Source of the DNA: Deltaproteobacteria bacterium
Lineage (GTDB): Bacteria; Desulfobacterota; Desulfarculia; Adiutricales; Adiutricaceae
NCBI GenBank assembly: GCA_031267005.1
Contig: JAIRZX010000560.1
Location: forward strand, 1-6,176
DNA: 6,176 bases
Reading direction: 5' to 3'
Shown one piece after another: positions 1 through 6,123 of this stretch. The notes beneath the pieces were generated by a model that was given only the letters and a program-made list of their open reading frames with translations, did not search any database and was not told the DNA's origin. Each line of letters starts with the position of its first letter. The stretch's first letter is position 1. A program made the position numbers and the translations under genes.

Positions 1-215
1 GGGGGGAGGGGAGGGCCGGGGCTGGATGGGGAGCGCGGGCGGCAGGGGGGGGGAGAGGTGAGGGCAGGGGATGGATGGTGAGCGGAGGCGGCGGGGGGAG
101 AAGGATGAGCGGCTGGAAGGGACGAGGAGAGGGAGCGAAAGGGCGAAAGGCAGAAAGGACGAAAGTCCCGACGAGGGGGACTCCGGACCAGTATTGGGAC
201 GGCGTGGGGCGTCGG
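1..215. other. Purine-rich G-run flank without a gene, with a G-quadruplex-type motif
   Basis: This stretch is dominated by G and A on the plus strand, most strongly over 1-165. Bases 1-21 contain four G-runs of three or more separated by loops of 1, 1 and 2 bases, a textbook intramolecular G-quadruplex pattern, and a run of nine G occurs further right. Reading frames here have purine-driven composition (Gly, Arg, Glu, Lys) and no recognisable protein motif. The segment lies downstream of the TPK stop, so its transcript-sense strand is C/T-rich. Confidence 0.6.
164..182 (-). terminator. Candidate weak terminator hairpin downstream of TPK
   Basis: AGTCCC (164-169) and GGGACT (177-182) form a perfect 6-bp stem with a 7-nt loop, starting about 33 nt past the TPK stop. 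On the minus strand the stem is followed by a T/C-rich stretch beginning TTTCGTCCTTTCTG, not a clean T-run. The position suits a terminator, but the stem is short and the tail imperfect. Confidence 0.35.
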
Positions 216-920
216 CTAAAAGATGGACCTCCTCTCGCCTTCCGCGGGAATTTCGATGAAGACCGCGAGCGTCCCCCTGCGGACGGTCAGTATCCCTCCG
301 CGGCCGTGGAATTCGTTGGACATGCCGAGGGTTATGCCGAAAGGCAAATCGCCGTTTTTGAGAGGGTACTTGAAGCCGCCCTTAAGCGTCACTCCCCGGA
401 CCATCGGGGTGAGCGGCACCAGGGACACCGTGCCGCCCACGGTCTCAAAGGGGATGACCAGCTTGTCCGGGCCGGTCAGGATATACACGAGGGTCGAGCC
501 TTCGCGGAAGAGGAACCGGGGCTTCTTGCCGGCCGAGTCCTTGGCGGCCACGGCGGCGGGCAGGAACAGGTTCGAGAAGGTCATGTCCCAGCGGCCGCCG
601 AACGCGCCGAGGAGTTCTATGACGCCCCTGGGTTCCAGGTATTCTATGGCGTACTCCAGGGCCAGTTCGAAGTCCGTCTTGTCCTTTTCCATTGGGAAGG
701 TGAAGGTGGTGACGGTCCTGTCGCCCTTGCAGAGGCGCAAAAGCCCCTCCGGGGCGCTGTCGAAGTCGCCCAAAAAGACGTCCGCCTTCCAGCCTATGGA
801 GGCCAGGTGCGATATGCCGCCGTCCGTGGCGATGACCAGCTCGTCCATGGTCGTGGTCTTGGGGAAATTCCTGGGAGGGTTGAAGACGCCGTTCAGGAAT
901 ACGAATACGCGGGGGAACAT
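216..920 (-). CDS. thiN: Thiamine pyrophosphokinase (thiamine diphosphokinase)
   Basis: This 234-residue cytosolic enzyme should transfer pyrophosphate from ATP to thiamine, giving thiamine diphosphate, the last step of thiamine salvage. The motifs of the family appear in order: VFVFLNG at 5-11, ATDGGISHL at 31-39, the acidic GDFDS at 51-55 (likely Mg/ATP-binding Asp), FPMEKDKTD at 75-83, GAFGGRWD at 105-112 followed by N117, and a C-terminal beta domain with SLVPL (166-170), VRGVTLKGGFKYPL (174-187) and GMSNE (199-203). Length is normal for bacterial TPK. The ATG at 920 sits just before the first conserved strand, so the start is credible; only a weak AAGG lies about 10 nt upstream. The stop is TAG. 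One deviation is visible: Met113 stands where many members have His in GGRxDH. The leader contains several hairpins. The next gene upstream is 1.85 kb away. The family call is secure; the symbol thiN follows bacterial usage. Confidence 0.93.
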   Translation of the reverse strand: MFPRVFVFLNGVFNPPRNFPKTTTMDELVIATDGGISHLASIGWKADVFLGDFDSAPEGLLRLCKGDRTVTTFTFPMEKDKTDFELALEYAIEYLEPRGVIELLGAFGGRWDMTFSNLFLPAAVAAKDSAGKKPRFLFREGSTLVYILTGPDKLVIPFETVGGTVSLVPLTPMVRGVTLKGGFKYPLKNGDLPFGITLGMSNEFHGRGGILTVRRGTLAVFIEIPAEGERRSIF

Positions 921-936
921 GCGCTAGTCGCCTTGG

Positions 937-953
937 GCCCCTTGAAAAGGGGC
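937..953 (-). promoter_or_regulatory. Hairpin just upstream of the TPK start
   Basis: GCCCCTT (937-943) and AAGGGGC (947-953) form a perfect 7-bp stem with a 3-nt loop. It ends 16 nt before the TPK ATG, with the AAGG that could act as ribosome-binding site lying between stem and start. It could influence translation initiation or mark a 5' leader structure. It has no T-tract and is not a terminator for an upstream gene. Confidence 0.35.
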
Positions 954-960
954 GGGAACA

Positions 961-1014
961 TTCCGCCCGGCGCGCCGGGGCGGGCGGAAGGGGGATCAGC
1001 CGGGGGCGATCCCC
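961..1014 (-). promoter_or_regulatory. Two further stem-loops in the presumed TPK leader
   Basis: TTCCGCCCG (961-969) pairs perfectly with CGGGCGGAA (981-989), a 9-bp stem with an 11-nt loop. GGGGATC (991-997) pairs with GATCCCC (1008-1014), a 7-bp stem with a 10-nt loop. Together with the hairpin at 937-953 they make three consecutive structures within 80 nt upstream of the gene. The CTGAGA and conserved sensor elements of a TPP riboswitch are not present. GC-rich DNA forms such stems by chance, so a regulatory role is only possible. Confidence 0.3.
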
Positions 1015-1740
1015 TCAAGGGGGGGAGGGCGTCCCGCCGAAGCGGAGATCTCGACGGCATCCGGTTTCCCGCGGGTTGGGGGGAAAGCCTGCCGGACGGG
1101 AGGGAGCCTCGCGGGGACGCGTCCCGCCGGGAGGATCCCGGGCGCGCTTCCCGGGGCGCGGGGAAGGCCAGCGGGAAAAGGGACGGAGAGGGGTCCCGGG
1201 GCGTTCCCGAGCGCGGCGCCCGCCCTCAGGCCCGGGGAGGTCGGCGGCGGGGGAAATCGGCCCGGGCTATGTAGGCCATCTCCGGCCGGCGGGAAGGGCG
1301 CGAGGCCAACTGGCGGGCTCGGAAGGGCGCGAAGGGGAGGGGAACGGCGCGGAGAGTTCTCTGGGGCGGCGGGCCCGACGGGGGACGGATCGCGTCGGAA
1401 TGCGTCCGGCCGGTCGATTTCCGCTTGAAATCATTCTAGAGCGAAAGGTTAGGGTTCGCAAGGGGAAGAGCGGGGAAAGGGGGAGGGGATTCGCGTTCGC
1501 GGCGCCTACGTCAAGGCCCCGAAACGCGGACGCCGCGGATCCGGGAGCGCGGTCGAAGAAGGGGCATGGCGTCCATTGCCGTTCGGATCATTAAGCCCCG
1601 GAAGGCTTTCCAAGATCGTTCGGACGGACGTGGCCAATTATTGGGGAATGCGCCGGGAGAACGGCCGATCGGGCGCGGCCAGTCTAACGCGTGGCCGACT
1701 TTAGGGCGGAACGCCTCAGGCCGCAAGAGATCAGGGAGTT
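1015..1740. other. Gene-free G-rich intergenic stretch
   Basis: I see no credible gene here. Open frames exist on both strands, but their translations are Gly/Arg/Ala-dominated and without motifs. Up to about 1420 the plus strand is strongly G-rich with many GGGG runs. From about 1425 the composition becomes more mixed, and fragments resembling the repeat family further right appear: TGAAATCATT at 1426-1435, and GGCATGGCG at 1563-1571 followed by TTCCAAG-type sequence near 1608. Confidence 0.55.
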
Positions 1741-1805
1741 TGTTTTGATCTGGATTTCCGACAGGCGAAAAGTTTAATAAAATATTTTGGCCGGAAGGAA
1801 TTTTT
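1741..1805. other. AT-rich island in the large intergenic gap
   Basis: This is the most AT-rich stretch of the window, centred on AGTTTAATAAAATATTTTGG (1771-1790). A small inverted repeat GCCGGAA/TTCCGGC (1790-1796 and 1811-1817) follows it. No properly spaced -35/-10 pair is evident on either strand, and no DnaA boxes are seen. It may be a decayed copy of the neighbouring repeat, a promoter remnant or a protein-binding region. Confidence 0.4.
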
Positions 1806-1892
1806 GCCGATTCCGGCTTCGATCCGTATCTCCTCGCGCGCGTCACGTAATCATCGCGGCGGCCGCGCCGGGACCGCGCGGAGCGCCCGGCA

Positions 1893-2052
1893 GGCATGCG
1901 CCGCCATGAAATCATTGCAATTTTGCAAGGTTTGGCGATAGCGTGAAACCCGATGCCGTTTAAAATCTGGCCGTTTCGTGCAACGGGCTGTTCCAAGGCC
2001 GCTGGACCGCCAGAAGGCGCGTTCAGGACGGCGCTCGGATAAGTTATCGGGA
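1893..2052 (+). repeat. Diverged tandem repeat, copy 1 (160 bp)
   Basis: The first clear copy of a repeat family. It begins GGCATGCGCC; its first 50 bp match copy 2 at 44 of 50 positions without gaps. It carries TTGCAA-TT-TTGCAA (1915-1928), an imperfect palindrome. Further landmarks at fixed offsets are ATGCCGT (offset 60, shared with copy 2), GCCGTTTCG (offset 77, shared exactly with copy 3) and GGCTGTT (offset 93, at 92 in copy 3). The orientation is arbitrary, chosen so that the conserved head comes first. Confidence 0.8.
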
Positions 2053-2195
2053 GGCATGCGCCATCATGAAATCTTTGGAAATTTGCAAGATTTGGCGATA
2101 GCCGGATAAGGAATGCCGTCTTGGCCCCGGGTGTTTAAATGTTGCGGAAAGGCCTGAAGGAGCATCCGGGACTGCGCCTGTTTGTGCGCTCTGGA
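2053..2195 (+). repeat. Diverged tandem repeat, copy 2 (143 bp)
   Basis: Starts exactly 160 bp after copy 1 and shares its head (44 of 50). The palindromic element is degraded to TTGGAA-AT-TTGCAA (2075-2088). ATGCCGT is retained at offset 60. The tail resembles copy 3, with GGCCCCGG, TGTTT, GCGGAAA and GAAGGAGC in order. The unit is 17 bp shorter than copy 1, and the tail blocks sit about 16 bp earlier, consistent with one internal deletion. Confidence 0.8.
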
Positions 2196-2340
2196 GGCAT
2201 GGACAGAAGCGAAACTCTTGCAATATTGCAAGTTTTAGGGATTTCCGGAGACGCTGTGCCCTATAGGCTCCCGCCGTTTCGCGCCCCGGCTGTTTCGAGG
2301 CCGCGGAAACGGCGAAGGAGCGTGCCGGCAGTCGCCTGGA
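2196..2340 (+). repeat. Diverged tandem repeat, copy 3 (about 145 bp)
   Basis: Starts GGCATG 143 bp after copy 2; its head matches copy 1 at roughly two thirds of 50 positions. It holds the best palindrome of the family, CTTGCAATATTGCAAG (2217-2232), a perfect 16-bp dyad. GCCGTTTCG occurs at offset 77 as in copy 1, followed by GGCTGTTTCGAGGCCGC, which matches the tail of copy 1. The right boundary is uncertain. Confidence 0.7.
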
Positions 2341-2422
2341 TACGAGGGGGGCTCTTGCGCCGTACCGGCCGCAACCCCTGCCGGCTGATCCCCAAATCCC
2401 GCGCATGAAAATGTCTTTGGGC

Positions 2423-2476
2423 GCGAACGCTGACGCGAACGCGAACGCGAAAGCGGATGCGATCACGAACGCGAAC
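2423..2476 (+). repeat. GCGAAC hexanucleotide array, about nine units
   Basis: Nine consecutive 6-bp units based on GCGAAC; four are exact and five carry one to four substitutions (for example GCTGAC, GCGAAA, ACGAAC). In translation the array gives monotonous Ala-Asn or Arg-Val dipeptides depending on frame and strand, which produces misleading open frames. It looks like a decaying microsatellite in non-coding DNA. Confidence 0.8.
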
Positions 2477-2773
2477 TGGCGCAAGCGGGCAGGGCGGGAC
2501 GGGGAGAGCGCTTGGTTGCAGTTCGGATTTCACGGAAATGCCGCGCGTTCCGAGGCGGTTCGGAGATGGTGCGGCAATGTTTTTCCCGGAACGCGCTCTT
2601 CATGTCGTTTTCGAAAGGCAGGGGGGCGGACGGCATGCCAGAATACGCGTGCCAGGCGGCTTTTGAAGATGGCGCGGCGGAAGGATGGTCAAAACGAGCG
2701 CGTTCATCCGAATCCGTGCCGCCCTTCCGAATCCGTCCGGACCTTCCGAGCCCTCCGGGACCTCGGGCGGGGC
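2477..2773. other. Short gene-free segment downstream of the large membrane-protein gene
   Basis: No gene is supported here. A possible further degraded repeat copy lies around 2508-2580 (TTGCAGTTCGGATTTC followed by CGGAAATGCCG, resembling the core of copy 3 and beyond). TCCGAATCCGT occurs twice (2707-2717 and 2726-2736), 19 bp apart. GAGCCC (2748-2753) and GGGCTC (2770-2775) could form a loose stem overlapping the stop codon of the upstream gene. No T-tract follows it on the minus strand, so no intrinsic terminator is called. Confidence 0.45.
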
Positions 2774-5700
2774 TCACTCCATGTACGGCCTCTCGCCTAT
2801 GTACAGGTAGCTCTTGGCGACGTGCCTGGCTTCCTCAGGGGCCTCGTCCTTCCACACCAGGGAGGCGGCCAGCGCCAGCTGGCCCTGGAAGCGGGGGTCC
2901 CTTCCGCGGGAGAGATCCTTCAATGCCTCCCAGTCGCGCGAAAGGATGTGGAGGAATGCCTTGCGGGCGGCGGCCGGATCCTGGGCGGTGGCGAGTATGA
3001 AGCCTTCGGCGGGGGCGCTGTCGTCGCCTTCCCTGACGGACAGCGCCCAGTAGCACCAGGCCGTGCGGGGGGTGAGGTAGTCGGGGGCGAAGGACTCCTG
3101 CCAGGCGTCTACGAGCCCCTTCCCGGCCCCGTCCGAGGCCGCCGCCCACAGGAGCATTTCGCGGCGGAAGGGTTCCGGGGAGGCGGAAAGGGCCTCCGAG
3201 GGCTTGCCGAGGTGGAGGAGCCTCAGGGACAGCTCGGCCGGGGAGAGCCTGGGATGCGGCGGCTCCGGGCCCTCGGCCTCTGCCAGGCGCCTCGTCGCGG
3301 GCGACCAGGGGCCTATTTCGGCCAGGATCTCGGCCTTGGTTCGGCCCTCCAGGCGCGAGAGCCGGGCCAGGAGATCCATGTCCATGAGCATGACCCTGGG
3401 ATCCTCGGCGAAGGCCTTCCGGAGGAGTTCCAGGGCGGCGGCCGTGTCGCCGTCGGAGAAGGCCTTCATGCCCATGGCCCGGCTGACGAAGGGGTAGTCC
3501 GGGAAGCGGGCCGCGAGCCCGGAGAGCATCTCGGCGCTGTAGGCGGGGTTCGCGCCGCACATGGAACCCAGGTACGCGAGCCCCGGGTCCTCGGGCCATT
3601 TCAGGGCGTCCCGGCGGATGTCGCCGCAGAGGATCAGGCGCTCCTCGGCGTTCAGGGCCCTCAAAAGCTCCCGCAAGGTCCAGATGTCCCCCGGCCGTTC
3701 CAGGAGGCGCTCCAAAAGCAGGGTTTTCGCCGCGTCCCGGTCCTGGGCCACGGCCATCGCGAGCCACAAAGGCAGGAAGGTCTGGTCCGGGGCCTCCCAG
3801 CGGGCGTGGGTGCGGATAAGCCTCATCCTGGCCTGGGGGGAGAGGATGTCCAGCATGATCTCCGGGTGCGTCCCGGAGAGAGGGTTCAGGCTGAGCCTCG
3901 TGCCCCTGCCGCCCTTGAGCTTGAGCGTGCCGGGCGGCATCGAGAGGATGTAGTCCGCCCGGCTCGTGAAGAGCCTCGGCGCGCCCAGCACCCTCTCCTC
4001 CGAGTCCCCCTCCGGCTCCTGGCCGTAGTTGGCCTTCCATTCCACGAAAGGGGCGGCCCCGGCCACGCTGTATACCAGGCTCCTGCCGTCGCGGGGCGCC
4101 CCCGCGAAGAGCCGCTCCACCGGCGTCCCCGCCTCGGTCGCGGCTTCGATAGCGAACTCCGATCCGGGCGACACGCGCTTTTCCAGCCGGTCTCCCGGGG
4201 CCAGGAAGGCGGCTTCGCCGTCCAGCTTGACAGTTATGGAGGTGCCCAGGCCGTTGAAGACGTACACCGAGGTCTCCTTCGGATCGGGGAAGAGCTCCTT
4301 TTTAGCGTAGGCCAGCGCCAGGGCCAGCGCCAGCCCGACGCACGCGAAGGCCAGCGTCCTCAAGGGGGTCCTGGCCGGGGACGGGGGGAGAGGCTCCTCG
4401 GCAGCGCAAGCCTTGGAAGGAGCGGGCGCCCAGCCGCGCGCGGGGGCATCGGGCACGGCCGCGGGCGGTCCCGTGCCCCCGGCCGCCGAAGGGGTCAGCC
4501 TCAGGGCCTCGGGGATCTCCTGGGGCGTGTGGGTGACCTCGTGAGCTTTCGGGAGGTCAAGGGGGGAAGAGTCCGGAGGGCAGGGCGGCGAAGGAGGGCC
4601 GCTGAAGCCGGGCGGGGAAGGCACGGCGGGGGAGATTTGGCATCCGGAGGAAGCGTCGGACTCGGGACCGCCGGAAGCGTCGGCCTCGGGACCCCCGGAA
4701 GGCGCGTGTGCGGGGGCGGAGGCGGCGGACGACGGCTGGTTTCCGGCGGAAGGGGATGCTTCGGCTGGGGATGCGTCGGGCGGGGAGGCGTGGGAGGGGG
4801 AGGAGTCGTCGGGGGAAAGGGAGCCGACGGCGCCGCGGGACAACTGGGCCCCCGGCGAATCCGCAGGCGCCGGAGAATAGGCTGGCAGGGAAGAGGCGGT
4901 GCCCGGAGCTTCGTAATTGCGGGCAAGCCCGGCGTCGGGAACTCCGGCGTTCGGAACATCGTCCTCTCCGCCCTCGTCGCCGCCTTTCCGGACCTCGTCC
5001 CCGTCTTCTGCGTCCCCGTCCTTCCGGCCCTCGTTCACGCCCTGCCTGTCCCCGCCTTCCTCGTCGCCGCCGTCTCCTGGGGAGGGCAAGTCCAAGTCCT
5101 CAGGGGAGACGTAGGGGGAGAGCGTACCCTCCTTAGGGTCCTTGAGCTCCGGTATCTCCGGGGTCTCTCGGGGGGGCATGGACTGGAAGGCCTTAAGCGC
5201 CTCGGGGGAGGCGGCCACAGCCTCCCGGAGGCGGTCCTCGGTGGCCAGGAGCAGATCCAGCGTGGCTGTAAGGGCCTTGTCCAGGGTGTCTATGATGTCA
5301 CGGGCCAGTTCCAGGAGCCTCTGGCGCTTGGCCGGGCGGGTGAGGTAGATGAGAAGCGGCTTCGCATCCTTGGCGGGGGTCCCGTCCAGCCCTTCCGGGG
5401 CGCTTATCCTTGAAGCGAGCTCGCGGGCGTTCTCCATCTCCAGCCAAAGGGCGTCGTCAAGGGCCTTGACTATGCGCTTGGAACTCCTGCCCGGATCGGC
5501 CGACATGCGCCTCCGGGAGACCATGGCCTCCTCGGTCCGCTCCAGGAAGAACAGGAGCGAGCCCAGGCCCAGGAGGTACTCCTTCCAACCGCGGCCCAAG
5601 GCCTCCGCCAGGGCAAGGTGCGCCCCCCGGACCCTTCTGGAGTGCAGCGCCAGGCGCTTCTCAAGGGAGGCTACCTCGGTCTCCATCTTGGCGAGGCGGG

Positions 5701-5977
5701 CGAGATCGCGGTTGGAGAGCCTCCTGCGGCCCTTCCGGAGGGCGGAGGCGTCTTCCTTGACGGTTTCCAGCCGCCCCAGCGCCTGGGAGAGCTCCTCGGG
5801 GTACAGGGAGTCCAGATCCTCCGGCCCGCCGCGGTACATTTCCGCGAAGGACCTGGCGCCTTCGCAGGCCCTCCTGCCGTTGAGGTAGAGCCCCCGGTAG
5901 CGCGGGTCCCGGTGGCCAGCCCCGGGCCGCTCCCCGTCCGGCGGCGGAGGGGGGCTCTTGTGCCTGAAAAAACTCAT
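2774..5977 (-). CDS. Large single-pass membrane protein with helical N-terminus, disordered linker, beta domain and TPR-like C-terminus; function unknown
   Basis: I do not recognise this 1067-residue protein as a named family. In order it shows: a proline run (PPPPP, 9-13); a charged, mostly helical domain (about 40-265) with Arg/Lys/Glu-rich coiled-coil-like stretches; an acidic Gly/Asp/Glu segment (about 300-340); a Pro/Ser/Ala-rich, probably disordered linker (about 355-535) with a near-perfect octapeptide duplication SGGPEADA/SGGPESDA; and one hydrophobic span (541-558) flanked by R536, R540 and K559-K560. Next comes a beta-rich segment (about 570-650) with NGLGTSITVKLDG and VEWKANYG, then helical repeats (about 705-1060) of which 829-860 fits a TPR. 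There is no signal peptide, and charge around the span does not settle topology; N-inside is my inference. The ATG at 5977 is the only start I find: the frame stays open upstream to the window edge without ATG, GTG or TTG. No good Shine-Dalgarno is seen (GAGG lies 14 nt away). The stop is TGA. Low-complexity composition argues for scaffold or envelope roles rather than catalysis. Confidence 0.85.
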   Translation of the reverse strand: MSFFRHKSPPPPPDGERPGAGHRDPRYRGLYLNGRRACEGARSFAEMYRGGPEDLDSLYPEELSQALGRLETVKEDASALRKGRRRLSNRDLARLAKMETEVASLEKRLALHSRRVRGAHLALAEALGRGWKEYLLGLGSLLFFLERTEEAMVSRRRMSADPGRSSKRIVKALDDALWLEMENARELASRISAPEGLDGTPAKDAKPLLIYLTRPAKRQRLLELARDIIDTLDKALTATLDLLLATEDRLREAVAASPEALKAFQSMPPRETPEIPELKDPKEGTLSPYVSPEDLDLPSPGDGGDEEGGDRQGVNEGRKDGDAEDGDEVRKGGDEGGEDDVPNAGVPDAGLARNYEAPGTASSLPAYSPAPADSPGAQLSRGAVGSLSPDDSSPSHASPPDASPAEASPSAGNQPSSAASAPAHAPSGGPEADASGGPESDASSGCQISPAVPSPPGFSGPPSPPCPPDSSPLDLPKAHEVTHTPQEIPEALRLTPSAAGGTGPPAAVPDAPARGWAPAPSKACAAEEPLPPSPARTPLRTLAFACVGLALALALAYAKKELFPDPKETSVYVFNGLGTSITVKLDGEAAFLAPGDRLEKRVSPGSEFAIEAATEAGTPVERLFAGAPRDGRSLVYSVAGAAPFVEWKANYGQEPEGDSEERVLGAPRLFTSRADYILSMPPGTLKLKGGRGTRLSLNPLSGTHPEIMLDILSPQARMRLIRTHARWEAPDQTFLPLWLAMAVAQDRDAAKTLLLERLLERPGDIWTLRELLRALNAEERLILCGDIRRDALKWPEDPGLAYLGSMCGANPAYSAEMLSGLAARFPDYPFVSRAMGMKAFSDGDTAAALELLRKAFAEDPRVMLMDMDLLARLSRLEGRTKAEILAEIGPWSPATRRLAEAEGPEPPHPRLSPAELSLRLLHLGKPSEALSASPEPFRREMLLWAAASDGAGKGLVDAWQESFAPDYLTPRTAWCYWALSVREGDDSAPAEGFILATAQDPAAARKAFLHILSRDWEALKDLSRGRDPRFQGQLALAASLVWKDEAPEEARHVAKSYLYIGERPYME
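4649..4696. repeat. 24-bp in-frame tandem duplication inside the large membrane-protein gene
   Basis: Two adjacent 24-bp units (4649-4672 and 4673-4696) differ at two positions, and the first bases of a third unit follow. On the minus strand they encode the repeated octapeptides SGGPEADA and SGGPESDA in the disordered linker. The unit is a multiple of three, so copy-number change would lengthen or shorten the linker without breaking the frame. Confidence 0.85.
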
Positions 5978-6123
5978 GGAGTGGGAATTCGCCTCGAGGT
6001 CGGGGGAAGGGGGAGTGAGGGCCGGCGGGCCGCGATCGAGGAACCGGGACGGCGCGCCGGTTCGGGCATCGCGGAGGGAGGCGGGCGCTGGCGGCGCCCG
6101 GGGAGCGCGGGGTACCGGCGGGG
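5978..6123. other. GC-rich upstream flank of the membrane-protein gene with two hairpins
   Basis: GAACCGG (6041-6047) pairs with CCGGTTC (6057-6063), and CGGGCGC (6082-6088) pairs with GCGCCCG (6094-6100); both are perfect 7-bp stems. No sigma-70-like promoter or strong ribosome-binding site for the minus-strand gene can be pointed out. No other gene is visible. Confidence 0.45.

Noticed and set aside
930..1150. TPP riboswitch upstream of thiamine pyrophosphokinase
   Set aside because: Neither CTGAGA nor the conserved ACCTGATCTGG-type element is found on the minus strand; only generic GC-rich hairpins are present.
75..1274. Plus-strand open frame of 399 codons
   Set aside because: It runs antisense through the whole thiamine pyrophosphokinase gene, which has clear family motifs. 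The rest is purine-driven Gly/Arg/Glu sequence.
1076..1594. Plus-strand open frame of 172 codons in the gap
   Set aside because: The translation is dominated by Gly, Arg and Ala with no recognisable domain or ribosome-binding site, and is best explained by composition.
1741..2110. Replication origin, suggested by the AT-rich island, GGATAAG words and repeats
   Set aside because: No DnaA box (TTATCCACA-like) cluster and no dnaA or other origin-linked gene is present.
1893..2340. CRISPR array
   Set aside because: Units are 143-160 bp and diverged throughout, with no identical 24-47 bp repeats separated by unique spacers and no cas gene nearby.
2044..2484. Minus-strand open frame of 146 codons across the repeat copies
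   Set aside because: It is made of repeat units and the hexanucleotide array, switches similarity between frames from copy to copy, and overlaps an equally poor plus-strand frame at 2139-2408.
2405..5413. Plus-strand open frame of 1002 codons
   Set aside because: It lies almost entirely antisense to the minus-strand membrane-protein gene. Its translation is Gly/Arg/Gln-rich without motifs, it begins in the hexanucleotide array, and stop-free antisense frames are expected in DNA this GC-rich.
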